Source of the DNA: Natronohydrobacter sp.
Lineage (GTDB): Bacteria; Pseudomonadota; Alphaproteobacteria; Rhodobacterales; Rhodobacteraceae
Direction: 5' to 3'
DNA: 22,605 nt
Assembly (NCBI GenBank): GCA_007118445.1
Contig: SKRP01000056.1
Span: 1 to 22,605, forward strand
Part shown: positions 13,837 through 21,654 of the stretch, piece after piece
Layout of the letters: each line of letters starts with the position of its first letter
Position numbering within the stretch: position 1 is the first letter of the stretch
Notes under the pieces: generated by a model
Database searches by the model: none
What the model saw: the letters and a program-made list of their open reading frames with translations, nothing else
What the model was told of the DNA's origin: nothing
Made by a program: the position numbers and the translations under genes

Positions 13837-15975
13837 ATGAGCGATCCGAAATCCCGTTGGGCCGAGATGGCCGCGAAAGAGCTGCGCGCGCGCCCGCTCG
13901 ATGATCTGACCTGGGACACGCTCGAGGGCATCCCGGTCCAGCCGCTCTATACCGAGGCCGACACCGAGGGCCTGCCGCATCTGGGCAGCATCCCTGGCGA
14001 GGCCCCTTATACGCGCGGCGTGAAAGCCACGATGTATGCAGGCCGCCCCTGGACCATCCGGCAATATGCGGGCTTTTCCACGGCCGAGGAATCGAACGCG
14101 TTTTACCGCAAGGCGCTGGCCGCGGGCCAGCAGGGCGTGTCGGTCGCCTTCGATCTGGCCACGCATCGCGGCTATGACAGCGACCATCCGCGTGTCACTG
14201 GCGATGTCGGCAAGGCCGGGGTGGCGATTGATTCGGTCGAGGATATGAAGATCCTCTTCGACGGCATTCCGCTGGAAAAGGTCTCGGTCTCGATGACGAT
14301 GAACGGGGCCGTCATTCCGGTGCTCGCGAATTTCATCGTGACCGGCGAAGAGCAGGGGGTGGATCGCAGCCTGATGTCCGGCACCATTCAGAATGACATT
14401 CTGAAAGAGTTCATGGTCCGCAACACCTATATCTTCCCGCCCGAACCATCGATGCGGATCATTGCGGATATCATCGAATATACCTCCAACGAGATGCCGA
14501 AATTCAACTCGATCTCGATTTCGGGCTATCACATGCAGGAAGCGGGTGCCAATCTGGTGCAGGAGCTGGGCTTCACGCTGGCCGATGGGCGCGAATATGT
14601 GCGCACGGCGATTGCGCGCGGCATGGATGTGGACCATTTTGCCGGGCGTTTGTCGTTCTTCTTTGCGATCGGCACGAATTTCTTCATGGAAATCGCCAAG
14701 CTGCGCGCCGCGCGCCTCTTGTGGTCGCGGGTGATGGAGGAGTTCAATCCCAAGAACCCGAAATCCAGCATGTTGCGCACGCATTGCCAGACATCCGGTG
14801 TCTCGCTTCAAGAGCAAGACCCTTACAACAATGTGATCCGCACCGCCTATGAAGCGATGAGCGCTGTTCTGGGCGGCACGCAATCGCTGCACACCAATGC
14901 GCTCGATGAAGCGATTGCGCTGCCCACCGAGTTCAGCGCCCGGATTGCGCGGAACACGCAGCTGGTGTTGCAGGAAGAAACCGGCGTCACCCGCGTCGTC
15001 GATCCGCTGGCGGGCAGCTATTATATCGAGAAGCTGACCCATGATCTGGCGGAAGCGGCCTGGGCCCTGATGGAAGAGGTCGAGGAAATGGGCGGCATGA
15101 CCAAGGCCGTGGCCTCTGGCATGCCCAAGCTGCGCATTGAGGAAACCGCCGCGCGGCGGCAGGCGATGATCGACCGGGGCGATGAGGTCATTGTCGGGGT
15201 CAACAAATACCGCAAGGACAAGGAAGACCCGATCGATATTCTGGATATCGACAATGTCAAAGTGCGCGACAGTCAGATCGCGCGGCTGGAGAAGATCCGC
15301 GCCGCGCGCGATCAGAACGCTTGTGATGCTGCGCTGGCGGAACTCACCCGCCGTGCGAGCGAAGGTGGTAATCTGTTGGAAGCTGCAGTTGAAGCCGCCC
15401 GCGCGCGGGCCTCAGTCGGAGAGATCAGCATGGCGATGGAAAAAATCTTTGGCCGCCACCGCGCCGAGGTCAAGACCCTGGCGGGCGTCTATGGCGCGGC
15501 CTATGAAGGCGATGACGGGTTTGCCGCCATTCAGGCCGATGTCGAAGCCTTCGCCGAGGCCGAGGGCCGCCGCCCGCGGATGCTGGTCGTCAAGATGGGG
15601 CAGGACGGGCATGACCGGGGCGCGAAAGTGATTGCGACGGCCTTTGCCGATATCGGCTTTGATGTCGATGTCGGCCCGCTCTTCCAGACCCCGGCCGAGG
15701 CCGCACAGGACGCGATTGATAATGACGTGCATATCATCGGCATTTCCAGCCAGGCCGCAGGGCACAAGACGCTTGCGCCGCTTCTGGTGAAGGAACTGCA
15801 GGCTGCCGGGGCGGACGATATTCTGGTCATCTGTGGCGGGGTGATCCCGCAGCAGGATTATCAGTATCTTTATGATGCAGGGGTGAAAGCGATTTTCGGA
15901 CCCGGCACGAATATCCCGGAAGCTGCGAAGAAAATCCTCGATCTGGTGCGCAGCGCGCGCGGGATTGCTGCCTGA
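13837..15975 (+). CDS. scpA: methylmalonyl-CoA mutase, single-chain B12-dependent
   Basis: This 712-aa adenosylcobalamin enzyme converts (R)-methylmalonyl-CoA to succinyl-CoA, the step that sends propionyl-CoA carbon into the TCA cycle. The N-terminal TIM-barrel has the mutase motif RPWTIRQYAGFSTAEESN at about residues 72-89. The C-terminal cobalamin-binding domain starts near residue 582 with the DxHxxG motif (DGHDRG, H592 the cobalt ligand). The motif context fits methylmalonyl-CoA mutase better than ethylmalonyl-CoA mutase. The ATG follows AGAAAGGACCAGCC. It is also called mcmA in R. sphaeroides. A perfect hairpin terminator follows 15 bp after the stop. The epimerase is not nearby. Confidence 0.98.
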   Translation: MSDPKSRWAEMAAKELRARPLDDLTWDTLEGIPVQPLYTEADTEGLPHLGSIPGEAPYTRGVKATMYAGRPWTIRQYAGFSTAEESNAFYRKALAAGQQGVSVAFDLATHRGYDSDHPRVTGDVGKAGVAIDSVEDMKILFDGIPLEKVSVSMTMNGAVIPVLANFIVTGEEQGVDRSLMSGTIQNDILKEFMVRNTYIFPPEPSMRIIADIIEYTSNEMPKFNSISISGYHMQEAGANLVQELGFTLADGREYVRTAIARGMDVDHFAGRLSFFFAIGTNFFMEIAKLRAARLLWSRVMEEFNPKNPKSSMLRTHCQTSGVSLQEQDPYNNVIRTAYEAMSAVLGGTQSLHTNALDEAIALPTEFSARIARNTQLVLQEETGVTRVVDPLAGSYYIEKLTHDLAEAAWALMEEVEEMGGMTKAVASGMPKLRIEETAARRQAMIDRGDEVIVGVNKYRKDKEDPIDILDIDNVKVRDSQIARLEKIRAARDQNACDAALAELTRRASEGGNLLEAAVEAARARASVGEISMAMEKIFGRHRAEVKTLAGVYGAAYEGDDGFAAIQADVEAFAEAEGRRPRMLVVKMGQDGHDRGAKVIATAFADIGFDVDVGPLFQTPAEAAQDAIDNDVHIIGISSQAAGHKTLAPLLVKELQAAGADDILVICGGVIPQQDYQYLYDAGVKAIFGPGTNIPEAAKKILDLVRSARGIAA

Positions 15976-15990
15976 CTGCCGCAGTGAAGA

Positions 15991-16014
15991 AAGGGCGGGG
16001 ATGACCCCGCCCTT
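15991..16014. terminator. bidirectional terminator between mutase and doxX genes
   Basis: AAGGGCGGGG and CCCCGCCCTT form a perfect 10-bp stem with an ATGA tetraloop. GATTTG follows on the plus strand and there is an A-rich flank on the other side. It lies between convergent stop codons at 15975 and 16021, so it can serve both genes. Confidence 0.87.
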
Positions 16015-16020
16015 GATTTG

Positions 16021-16419
16021 TCAGGCAGTGGCTTCGGTATTGTGCCCGAGCCTTGCGTCCACTGACCACGCGCCCGGGCCAGTGATCCAGAACAGCAGAT
16101 AACCACCGGCCAGACCGAGGTTTTTCAGCAGCTGCGTCATCTGCATCTGATCGGCCGGGTCGAAATGATACAGCACGCCCGAGACCACACAGAACGCCGC
16201 GAGTGCCAGCGCGACATAGCGGGTCAGCGCCCCTGCGATCAACGCAAGCCCGCCCAGGATTTCGAACAACACGACCGGCCAGGCCAGCGCTGCCGGGATA
16301 CCGCCGGTGGCCATATAGGCCCCGAAACCTTCGACATTGCCGAGCTTGCCGAAACCGGCGACGACGAATAACAGGCCGAGCAGGATACGCGCGGCAACGA
16401 GCAGTGAAGCATGAGTCAT
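16021..16419 (-). CDS. DoxX family membrane protein
   Basis: This 132-aa inner-membrane protein has four hydrophobic helices. The DoxX signature near the N-terminus, RILLGLLFVVAGFGKL, is followed by GFGAYMATGGIP. The middle GGLALIAGALTRYVAL and a final helix near LLFWITGPGAWS complete the family pattern. DoxX proteins are small and poorly defined. Some associate with thiosulfate:quinone oxidation or with oxidative stress, but nothing here identifies a partner. Start at MTHASLL, preceded by AAGGACATACCCTC. An upstream in-frame ATG would add 31 unconserved residues and is rejected. Confidence 0.88.
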   Translation of the reverse strand: MTHASLLVAARILLGLLFVVAGFGKLGNVEGFGAYMATGGIPAALAWPVVLFEILGGLALIAGALTRYVALALAAFCVVSGVLYHFDPADQMQMTQLLKNLGLAGGYLLFWITGPGAWSVDARLGHNTEATA

Positions 16420-16451
16420 GAGGGTATGTCCTTTTCCATCCTGGTGATGAG

Positions 16452-16475
16452 GGGACATAAAGCGCAAATTGTCCC
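16452..16475. promoter_or_regulatory. inverted repeat upstream of doxX
   Basis: GGGACA at 16452-16457 and TGTCCC at 16470-16475 form a perfect 6-bp dyad with a 12-bp spacer, 33-56 bp upstream of the doxX start. Position and symmetry suit a dimeric repressor or activator. The regulator is unknown. Confidence 0.35.
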
Positions 16476-16632
16476 GCCTGCCATTCCCTGTCAGATCACA
16501 GGGCCTGTGCATGCTTGCGCGGCTGGAAGTGGTCGGATGTCTTTATCGCGTGTTGCAGTCATCAGCATTCATGCGCCCCGCTATAACGTATTGTGGTCGC
16601 ATGTTTTCATGTGCAAAACCGGAAACCACTCC

Positions 16633-16684
16633 TGCGCAACATGCTCTGGACGCAAGCCCGGTTCCGACTTTTGCGCAACATGCT
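16633..16684. repeat. 13-bp direct repeat pair in the holC/doxX gap
   Basis: TGCGCAACATGCT occurs at 16633-16645 and again at 16672-16684, 39 bp apart. The second copy abuts the holC stop codon. Apart from this pair and the dyad at 16452, the gap 16420-16684 holds nothing I can identify. Confidence 0.4.
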
Positions 16685-17149
16685 TCAGCCGCCCGACTGG
16701 GCTTTCTTCTGCCAGCGCCCGGTTTCCTCGGACCAGTATTCGGCCAGCACCCCGGCGGTAGTCATGGCTTTCCAGTTCTCCCGCGCGGCCTGCATCGCCG
16801 CAGCATCCTGCCCGTCAAACAGCACCCAGAGCCGTTCAAGCCCCGCCACCTCGGCAGGCGTGACCGGGGCACGGTCCACGGCCATCACAGCCTGCGGCGC
16901 ATTGGGGGCCGTGGTCGCGGTCGTCAGCAGGATGGGCTGATCCGCATCATGCGGGCCACCGGCCAGACCATGCGGCAGGAAACTGGCCTTGTCATCGGTC
17001 CAGAGCGCCATGTCCAGCCGTTCCAGAAGCCCGCGCTCGCGCCCGCGCAGGGCCACGCGCCAGCCCTGATCCAGCGCGCGCGCCAGAAGCGTCCTTGCGG
17101 TCGCTTCCAGCGTGCTTTGGGTCAGGTGGTAGAACATGGCCTTGCCCAT
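16685..17149 (-). CDS. holC: DNA polymerase III chi subunit
   Basis: This 154-aa replication protein is the chi subunit of the clamp-loader complex, which in E. coli bridges the clamp loader and single-strand-binding protein. The sequence follows the alphaproteobacterial HolC pattern. It begins MFYHLTQSTLEATARTLLARAL, has the LDMALWTDDKASFLPHG segment, then QPILLTT, LWVLFDGQD and a C-terminal helix region ending in GRWQKKAQSGG. Start at MGKAMFYHL, although MFYHL three residues later is also possible. It follows pepA by 6 bp on the same strand, the usual pepA-holC pairing. Confidence 0.92.
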   Translation of the reverse strand: MGKAMFYHLTQSTLEATARTLLARALDQGWRVALRGRERGLLERLDMALWTDDKASFLPHGLAGGPHDADQPILLTTATTAPNAPQAVMAVDRAPVTPAEVAGLERLWVLFDGQDAAAMQAARENWKAMTTAGVLAEYWSEETGRWQKKAQSGG

Positions 17150-17155
17150 CCGGGC

Positions 17156-18619
17156 CTAGCCTTTCTCGAACCGTGCGCGGACAAGCTGGTCGAGCGCCAG
17201 AACCCCCCAGCCCGACGCCCCTTTGGGCGCATGGGCGCTCTCGGATTTGGTCAGCGCCACGCCCGCGATGTCGAGATGCATCCAGGGCGTTTCGGGCTTG
17301 ATGAAACACTGCAGGAATTCTGCCGCCGTGATCGACCCGGCAGGCCGCCCGCCGGTATTCTTGATATCGGCGATGCGCGATTTGATCAGCTTGTGATAGC
17401 CCGGATCAAGCGGCATCCGCCACGCGCCTTCACCCACATCTGCGGCGGCTTTCAGGAAATCATCGGCCAGCGCGTCATCATTGGCGAAGACACCGGCTTT
17501 CTCATGCCCCAGCGCGATGATGATGGCCCCTGTCAGCGTGGCCAGATCAATCACGGCCGCAGGGTTGAACCGCTCCTGCGCATACCAGAGCACATCGGCC
17601 AGAACCATGCGCCCCTCGGCATCGGTGTTGATCACCTCGATCATGTCGCCCTTCATCGACTTGACCACATCGCCGGGGCGCTGGGCGCGGGCATCGGGCA
17701 TGTTTTCCACCAGCCCCACCAGCCCCACGACATTGGCAGGCGCTTTCCGGGTCGCGAGCGCCTGCATCAGCCCGACCGTGACCGCCGCGCCGCCCATATC
17801 CATGGTCATTTCTTCCATGCCCGCGCCAGGTTTCAGCGAGATGCCGCCGGTGTCGAACATCACGCCTTTGCCCACCACGGCAAGCGGGGCCCCTTCCGCG
17901 CCCGGCCAATGCATGACCGCGACTTTGGATGGGCTGTCCGATCCTTGCCCCACGGCCAGCAGCGCGCGCATCCCGAGCTTTTCCAGCTCCGGCTCGTCAA
18001 GGATCTCGACCTTGAGGCCAAGCGCTTCCATGCTTTGGATCTGTTCCGCGAATGTGGTCGTGGTCAGAACATTGGCAGGCGCATTGACCAGATCACGGGT
18101 CATATGGACCGCGCGGGCCAGTGCTGCGGCCTCTTGCACATGCGCCTGGGCTGTCTCGGGGGTGGCGACCATCACCTGGTAGGGACCGAAGCCGGGTTTG
18201 GGGTCGGATTTCTGCGCCTCATACTGATAGGCGCGCAACAGCGCGCTGCGCAGCATCTCGTCCAGCGGCAGGCGGTCGGCGCAGATCAAGGCGGCGCTGG
18301 TGCTCTGGGCCTTGCCGATGCTCAGCCCGGCGCGGCGCAGCATGGCCGCATCCGGCTCTGACGGCATATAGATCAGCTGCAGAGCCTCTGCTGCCAGTCC
18401 AGCGGGGAAGGCAAGGCTGAGGCCCTCGCCGGGTTTGAGCTTGGCAAAAGGCGCACTGGCCATGGCCCGCGCCAGCGCGCCGCCGGTCAGGTCATCCGCA
18501 GCTTTGCTGATCGCAGCCAAAGGCGCATCGCGATCCGCGAAAAGCACAACCCGACCGTCATGCTTTGCGATGCGGTCGGGATCAGTCGCGCAGAGTTCAG
18601 GCATGAAAGGGTCAGTCAT
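17156..18619 (-). CDS. pepA: leucyl aminopeptidase (M17 family)
   Basis: This 487-aa cytosolic two-metal aminopeptidase has the M17 signature NTDAEGRMVLAD, with N331 and D333 at the active site. Upstream are the VVGKGVMFDTGGISLKP segment with the catalytic lysine and metal-binding Asp, and MEEMTMDMGGAA. Downstream are DLATLTGAI and GWGVLALDQLVRA at the end. The N-terminal domain (about residues 1-165) is variable, as in the family. Start at MTDPFMPEL. The holC gene follows after 6 bp, so the two are co-transcribed. E. coli PepA also acts as a DNA-binding protein in site-specific recombination and gene control, but that cannot be assumed here. Confidence 0.95.
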   Translation of the reverse strand: MTDPFMPELCATDPDRIAKHDGRVVLFADRDAPLAAISKAADDLTGGALARAMASAPFAKLKPGEGLSLAFPAGLAAEALQLIYMPSEPDAAMLRRAGLSIGKAQSTSAALICADRLPLDEMLRSALLRAYQYEAQKSDPKPGFGPYQVMVATPETAQAHVQEAAALARAVHMTRDLVNAPANVLTTTTFAEQIQSMEALGLKVEILDEPELEKLGMRALLAVGQGSDSPSKVAVMHWPGAEGAPLAVVGKGVMFDTGGISLKPGAGMEEMTMDMGGAAVTVGLMQALATRKAPANVVGLVGLVENMPDARAQRPGDVVKSMKGDMIEVINTDAEGRMVLADVLWYAQERFNPAAVIDLATLTGAIIIALGHEKAGVFANDDALADDFLKAAADVGEGAWRMPLDPGYHKLIKSRIADIKNTGGRPAGSITAAEFLQCFIKPETPWMHLDIAGVALTKSESAHAPKGASGWGVLALDQLVRARFEKG

Positions 18620-18706
18620 GGGGCCTCCAATCCTTGGTTTGCCCCTGATCTAGCGCGCCCGGACGCGCTTGGCCATGCCCGAATTACAGCTCCCGAAACC
18701 CGTCGG

Positions 18707-19489
18707 TCAGAAGCGCAGGTTGAAATGCCGCGTCAGCCCGATTTCAGCGCTGAGCTGGTTGCGACTGCCCTGTTGCACGATGGGCGAGCGCGCAGCATCA
18801 CCGCGCAGCCGGTCATAGCGCACGGCACCTGTCAGGGCCCAATCCGCGCCGAGCGGCTGATAGGCACCGATTTCCAGCCCGACCGAATGGAAACCGCCCG
18901 ACAGCGTGTAGGGTGTCAGGCTGTTGCCCGGATCAGCGGCTTCGGCACCCGTCACCCCGAAATATGTGCGGTTGAACCGGCTGTTGCCATATTCCGCGCG
19001 CGGCCCGCCATGCACGATCAGCCCGCCCGGATCGCGCCAGAGCAGATCGGCCCCGACTTCGCCCGCGATCGCCTTGTGGCCAATGACGCCATAGCGCAGA
19101 TCGGCGAACACATGGAAAAACTCGTCCGTGTAATGGGCGCGCAGACCGATTTCCAGCGAGGCTTTCACATCCTCCATGCCCGCGAGTTCATCCTTGCCTT
19201 CGCGCTTCGGGATGAAGCGGAACGCCCCGCGCACCGACGCGCCTTGCGCGAATTGTCTCGGGCCGTCCGGGTCACCAATCTGCAGCGAACCGAAGCGCAG
19301 CCCCGTGAAGCCGATGCCGCCGGTCGGGCCAAGGCGCAGATCGCCGGACCCGAAATAAAGCGGCATGACCTTGGCCCCGCCGCTGAGCGAGAAGGACAGC
19401 GCATTCTCCTGCGCCTGCGCCTGCGCGGGCATGCCGAGCGCGCCAAGGCCGAGCGCGGCTGCAAGCGTCAGATTGCGGATACTGGTCAT
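18707..19489 (-). CDS. MipA/OmpV family outer membrane protein
   Basis: This 260-aa protein has a signal peptide (about residues 1-25, LGALGMPAQAQA) and alternating beta-strand sequence. It ends in TRHFNLRF, a terminal Phe as in outer-membrane beta-barrels. The strand pattern and the last strands fit the MipA/OmpV family, known as a scaffold for murein enzymes in E. coli and as an osmoregulated porin-like protein in Vibrio. The exact role here is unknown. Start at MTSIRNL, preceded by AAGGAACGAGTCG. pepA follows 87 bp downstream on the same strand with no clear terminator. A weak 6-bp stem lies at 18652-18669. Confidence 0.85.
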   Translation of the reverse strand: MTSIRNLTLAAALGLGALGMPAQAQAQENALSFSLSGGAKVMPLYFGSGDLRLGPTGGIGFTGLRFGSLQIGDPDGPRQFAQGASVRGAFRFIPKREGKDELAGMEDVKASLEIGLRAHYTDEFFHVFADLRYGVIGHKAIAGEVGADLLWRDPGGLIVHGGPRAEYGNSRFNRTYFGVTGAEAADPGNSLTPYTLSGGFHSVGLEIGAYQPLGADWALTGAVRYDRLRGDAARSPIVQQGSRNQLSAEIGLTRHFNLRF

Positions 19490-19522
19490 CGACTCGTTCC
19501 TTGTTTCAAATCCGTCGTCTCT

Positions 19523-19551
19523 GTAATAATCCAGCGCGTGTCAGGGTCCAA
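19523..19551 (-). promoter_or_regulatory. putative promoter of the MipA/OmpV gene
   Basis: On the minus strand, TTGGAC (19551-19546) and TATTAC (19528-19523) are 17 bp apart and about 35-60 bp upstream of the start. The sequence around the -10 is the most AT-rich part of the gap. The match is modest. Confidence 0.35.
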
Positions 19552-19639
19552 TCACATCAGGGGAAAGCGTGAAAATGTGCCAAAATTACCACGAGACCAT
19601 CGCGGGCCGGAATGCCGGTCGGCAAGCGGTATTGGCGCA

Positions 19640-20239
19640 ATGAGTTTCTGTGTCGCGATTGACGGTCCTGCCGCTGCCGGAAAGGGGACGATCAGCCGCG
19701 CGGTAGCTGCGCAGTTCGGGCTGGCACATCTGGATACAGGGCTGTTGTATCGCGCGGTGGGCATGAAAGACGGCGATCCGGTCGTGGCGGCGCAAACCCT
19801 GTGCACCGAGGATCTGGCGCGGCCCGATCTGCGCAGCCTGACCGCCGGTGAGGCGGCCAGTCGCGTTGCGGTGATCCCGGAAGTGCGCGCGGCACTGCTG
19901 GAATTTCAACGCCGGTTCGCTGCGCGCGAGGGCGGCGCAGTGCTGGACGGGCGCGATATCGGCACCGTGATCTGCCCGGATGCGGATGTGAAGCTTTTTG
20001 TCACGGCCAGCGCCGAAGTGCGCGCGGCGCGGCGCTTTGCGGAAGCGGGCGAGGGCAGTCTGGCCGAAGTGCTGGAACAGGTGCGCGCCCGCGATGCCCG
20101 CGACACGGGGCGCGCGGATGCGCCGCTCAGACCTGCCGAGGATGCCCTGATCCTCGACACCAGCAGCTTGAGCATCGACGAGGCTGTCACGCGCGCCTGC
20201 ACGTTGATTGCCGCGCGGCGCGATGCAGCGGTCAGGTGA
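19640..20239 (+). CDS. cmk: cytidylate kinase
   Basis: This 199-aa kinase phosphorylates CMP and dCMP with ATP, supplying nucleotides for RNA and DNA synthesis. It has the P-loop GPAAAGKGT at residues 9-17, LDTGLLYRAVG after it, GGAVLDGRDIGTVI in the middle, and RDARDTGRADAPL in the lid region. At 199 residues it is at the short end of the family. The part after RAVG looks shorter than I would expect. The start MSFCVAIDGP fits the family, but the ribosome site before it is weak. The neighbour is the divergent MipA gene. The 3' end faces the hairpin repeat at 20285 and the convergent gpt gene. Confidence 0.96.
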   Translation: MSFCVAIDGPAAAGKGTISRAVAAQFGLAHLDTGLLYRAVGMKDGDPVVAAQTLCTEDLARPDLRSLTAGEAASRVAVIPEVRAALLEFQRRFAAREGGAVLDGRDIGTVICPDADVKLFVTASAEVRAARRFAEAGEGSLAEVLEQVRARDARDTGRADAPLRPAEDALILDTSSLSIDEAVTRACTLIAARRDAAVR

Positions 20240-20284
20240 TGGCAGCCGCCTGATGCCATGCGCTTTGCAAGCCTGATCCCGATC

Positions 20285-20348
20285 TTCATCTTGCCCCAAA
20301 TACTCCGGGGGGGGGGCGCCGCAGGCGACGGGGGGCAGCGCCCCCCTG
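20285..20348 (+). repeat. dispersed hairpin repeat, copy 2 (convergent gene junction)
   Basis: It begins with the same 21-bp core as copy 1 (TCATCTTGCCCCAAATACTC) and continues into a G-run. CGCC pairs with GGCG around GCA (20317-20327), and GGGGGGC at 20330-20336 pairs with GCCCCCC at 20340-20346 around an AGC loop. Like copy 1 it lies in a tail-to-tail junction (cmk and gpt), 46 bp after the cmk stop. Confidence 0.75.
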
Positions 20349-20373
20349 CCGACGCGGGCGATAGCGCGCTGCG

Positions 20374-20520
20374 TCAGGACTTGCGCATGGTCTGGCTCTG
20401 TGTGCGCAATCCGGTCAGATCGTCAATCAGACGTTCCAGCCGCGCATCATCCCGGCCTGCGGACAGCTCTGCAAAAGCCGGGCCGAGACTGCGCTGGACG
20501 GCCGGAACATGCGCCTGGCC
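20374..20520 (-). pseudogene. coding-like remnant without a start codon, next to gpt
   Basis: On the minus strand, an open frame ends at TGA 20376-20374 and reads, near the end, FAELSAGRDDARLERLIDD then LTGLRTQSQTMRKS. Codon use is host-like (third positions mostly G or C, CTG for Leu), and the amino-acid make-up is protein-like. No ATG, GTG or TTG lies in this frame after the gpt stop. An ATG with a possible AGG site at about 20512 is in another frame and gives only 27 residues. It is either a decayed gene, a frameshifted gene, or chance. I do not recognise it. Confidence 0.3.
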
Positions 20521-20525
20521 GGGGC

Positions 20526-21029
20526 TTATCGGCCGCGGTAGGGCTCGACATATTGCAGCGCCATGTCCCAGGGGAAGAAAATCCAGGTATCCTGGCTGAC
20601 TTCGGTGATGAAACTGTCCACCATGTCGCGCCCTTTGGGCTTGGCATAGACGGTCGCGAAATGCGCTTTCGGATACATCTTGCGCACCAGCTCCAGCGTC
20701 TTGCCAGTATCGACCAGGTCATCGATGATCAGGATACCCTCGCCATCTGGCCCCATCAGATCGGCCTGCGGGGCTTTGAGCACCTTGGCCTCGGTCTGTT
20801 TCTGCCAGTCATAGGATTTCACGCTGATCGTATCCACGACGCGGATATCCAGCTCGCGCGCGATGATCATGGCAGGCGCCAGCCCGCCGCGCGTGATCGC
20901 GACAATCGCGCGCCATTGCCCGCCATCAGGGCCTTGCTTGTCCAGCCGCCAGGCCAGCGCACGGCTGTCGCGGTGGATCTGGTCCCAGCTGATATGGAAG
21001 CCTTTTTCATGGGGCAGGCGGTCAGTCAT
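20526..21029 (-). CDS. gpt: xanthine phosphoribosyltransferase
   Basis: This 167-aa purine salvage enzyme joins PRPP with xanthine or guanine to give XMP or GMP. The PRPP-binding signature ILIIDDLVDTGKTLE is at about residues 98-112. The early ITRGGLAPAMIIARELDI loop is typical of Gpt. WIFFPWDMALQY near the C-terminus is also characteristic of the XGPRT type. The start MTDRLPHEKGFHIS is preceded by GAGGATATACA. It lies 9 bp downstream of the LysE gene, as the last gene of the fabI-lysE-gpt group. Confidence 0.94.
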   Translation of the reverse strand: MTDRLPHEKGFHISWDQIHRDSRALAWRLDKQGPDGGQWRAIVAITRGGLAPAMIIARELDIRVVDTISVKSYDWQKQTEAKVLKAPQADLMGPDGEGILIIDDLVDTGKTLELVRKMYPKAHFATVYAKPKGRDMVDSFITEVSQDTWIFFPWDMALQYVEPYRGR

Positions 21030-21038
21030 TGTATATCC

Positions 21039-21650
21039 TCAAGTGGCAGCAATTGTGACGCCGAGGCCGGCCAGCAGGCCGCCAAAGGCGCGATCGATCC
21101 AGAGTTTCGCGCGCATATAGGCCGCGCGCGGGGCAGAGAAGCTGAAGGCCCGCGCGACCGCCAGGGTGCAGAGCATTTCATTGGCAAAGACCAGCGCAAG
21201 CAGCAGCGCGAGGGTGACGGCAGAAGACCCCGGCGGAACCGCCGCCACGAAAACCGCGCCAAAGAAAACCGCCGGTTTCGGATTGGCAAGCTGTGCCAGC
21301 AGGCCCAGCCGAAAGGCGGCCAGACCTGTGCCGGGGGTGTTGATGCGCGGCGCGTCCAGCTGGACCGGATCACCGGCATGGCGCCACATTTTGACGGCAA
21401 GCCAGATCAGGAACGCAGCACCTGCCAGTTTGAAGGCCCAGAACAGTGCCGGTGCGATGGCAAAGAGCGCGGCCAGCCCGAACAGCGCCGCCGCCGCCCA
21501 GATCATCGCCCCCAGCGCCATGCCAAGGCACAGCCAGATGCCGGTTCGGAAGCCTTGCGTGACGCCTGTGCGCGCGGCCAGCAATATGGCCGGACCAGGG
21601 CTTGCCGCTGCCAGCAGATGCGCGAGCCATGCAGCGAATACCCCGGTCAT
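21039..21650 (-). CDS. LysE family amino acid exporter
   Basis: This 203-aa inner-membrane protein has about six hydrophobic helices. The LysE/RhtB signature near the N-terminus is SPGPAILLAARTGVTQGFRTG, followed by LGMALGAMIWAAAALFGL. A QLANPKPAVFF segment in the middle is also characteristic. Family members export amino acids and derivatives such as threonine or homoserine, and the substrate here is unknown. The start MTGVFAAW lies 4 bp after the fabI stop, and gpt follows after 9 bp, so the three genes form one operon. Confidence 0.91.
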   Translation of the reverse strand: MTGVFAAWLAHLLAAASPGPAILLAARTGVTQGFRTGIWLCLGMALGAMIWAAAALFGLAALFAIAPALFWAFKLAGAAFLIWLAVKMWRHAGDPVQLDAPRINTPGTGLAAFRLGLLAQLANPKPAVFFGAVFVAAVPPGSSAVTLALLLALVFANEMLCTLAVARAFSFSAPRAAYMRAKLWIDRAFGGLLAGLGVTIAAT

Positions 21651-21654
21651 GCGC

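Noticed and set aside
16411..16761. Plus-strand frame with CATC-like cysteine pairs in the doxX-holC gap
   Set aside because: The repeated CATC comes from the 13-bp direct repeat read in frame. The frame runs into antisense holC and has no ribosome site.
16469..18361. 630-codon plus-strand frame opposite holC and pepA
   Set aside because: It spans two convincing minus-strand genes and a gap. Composition is His/Arg/Pro-rich shadow type.
20263..20275. CTTTGCAAG near the cmk end as a PccR box
   Set aside because: Only 7 of 8 bases match, and it lies after a gene and not in a promoter. The same near-match occurs at about 10023 and inside fabI, so it is likely chance.
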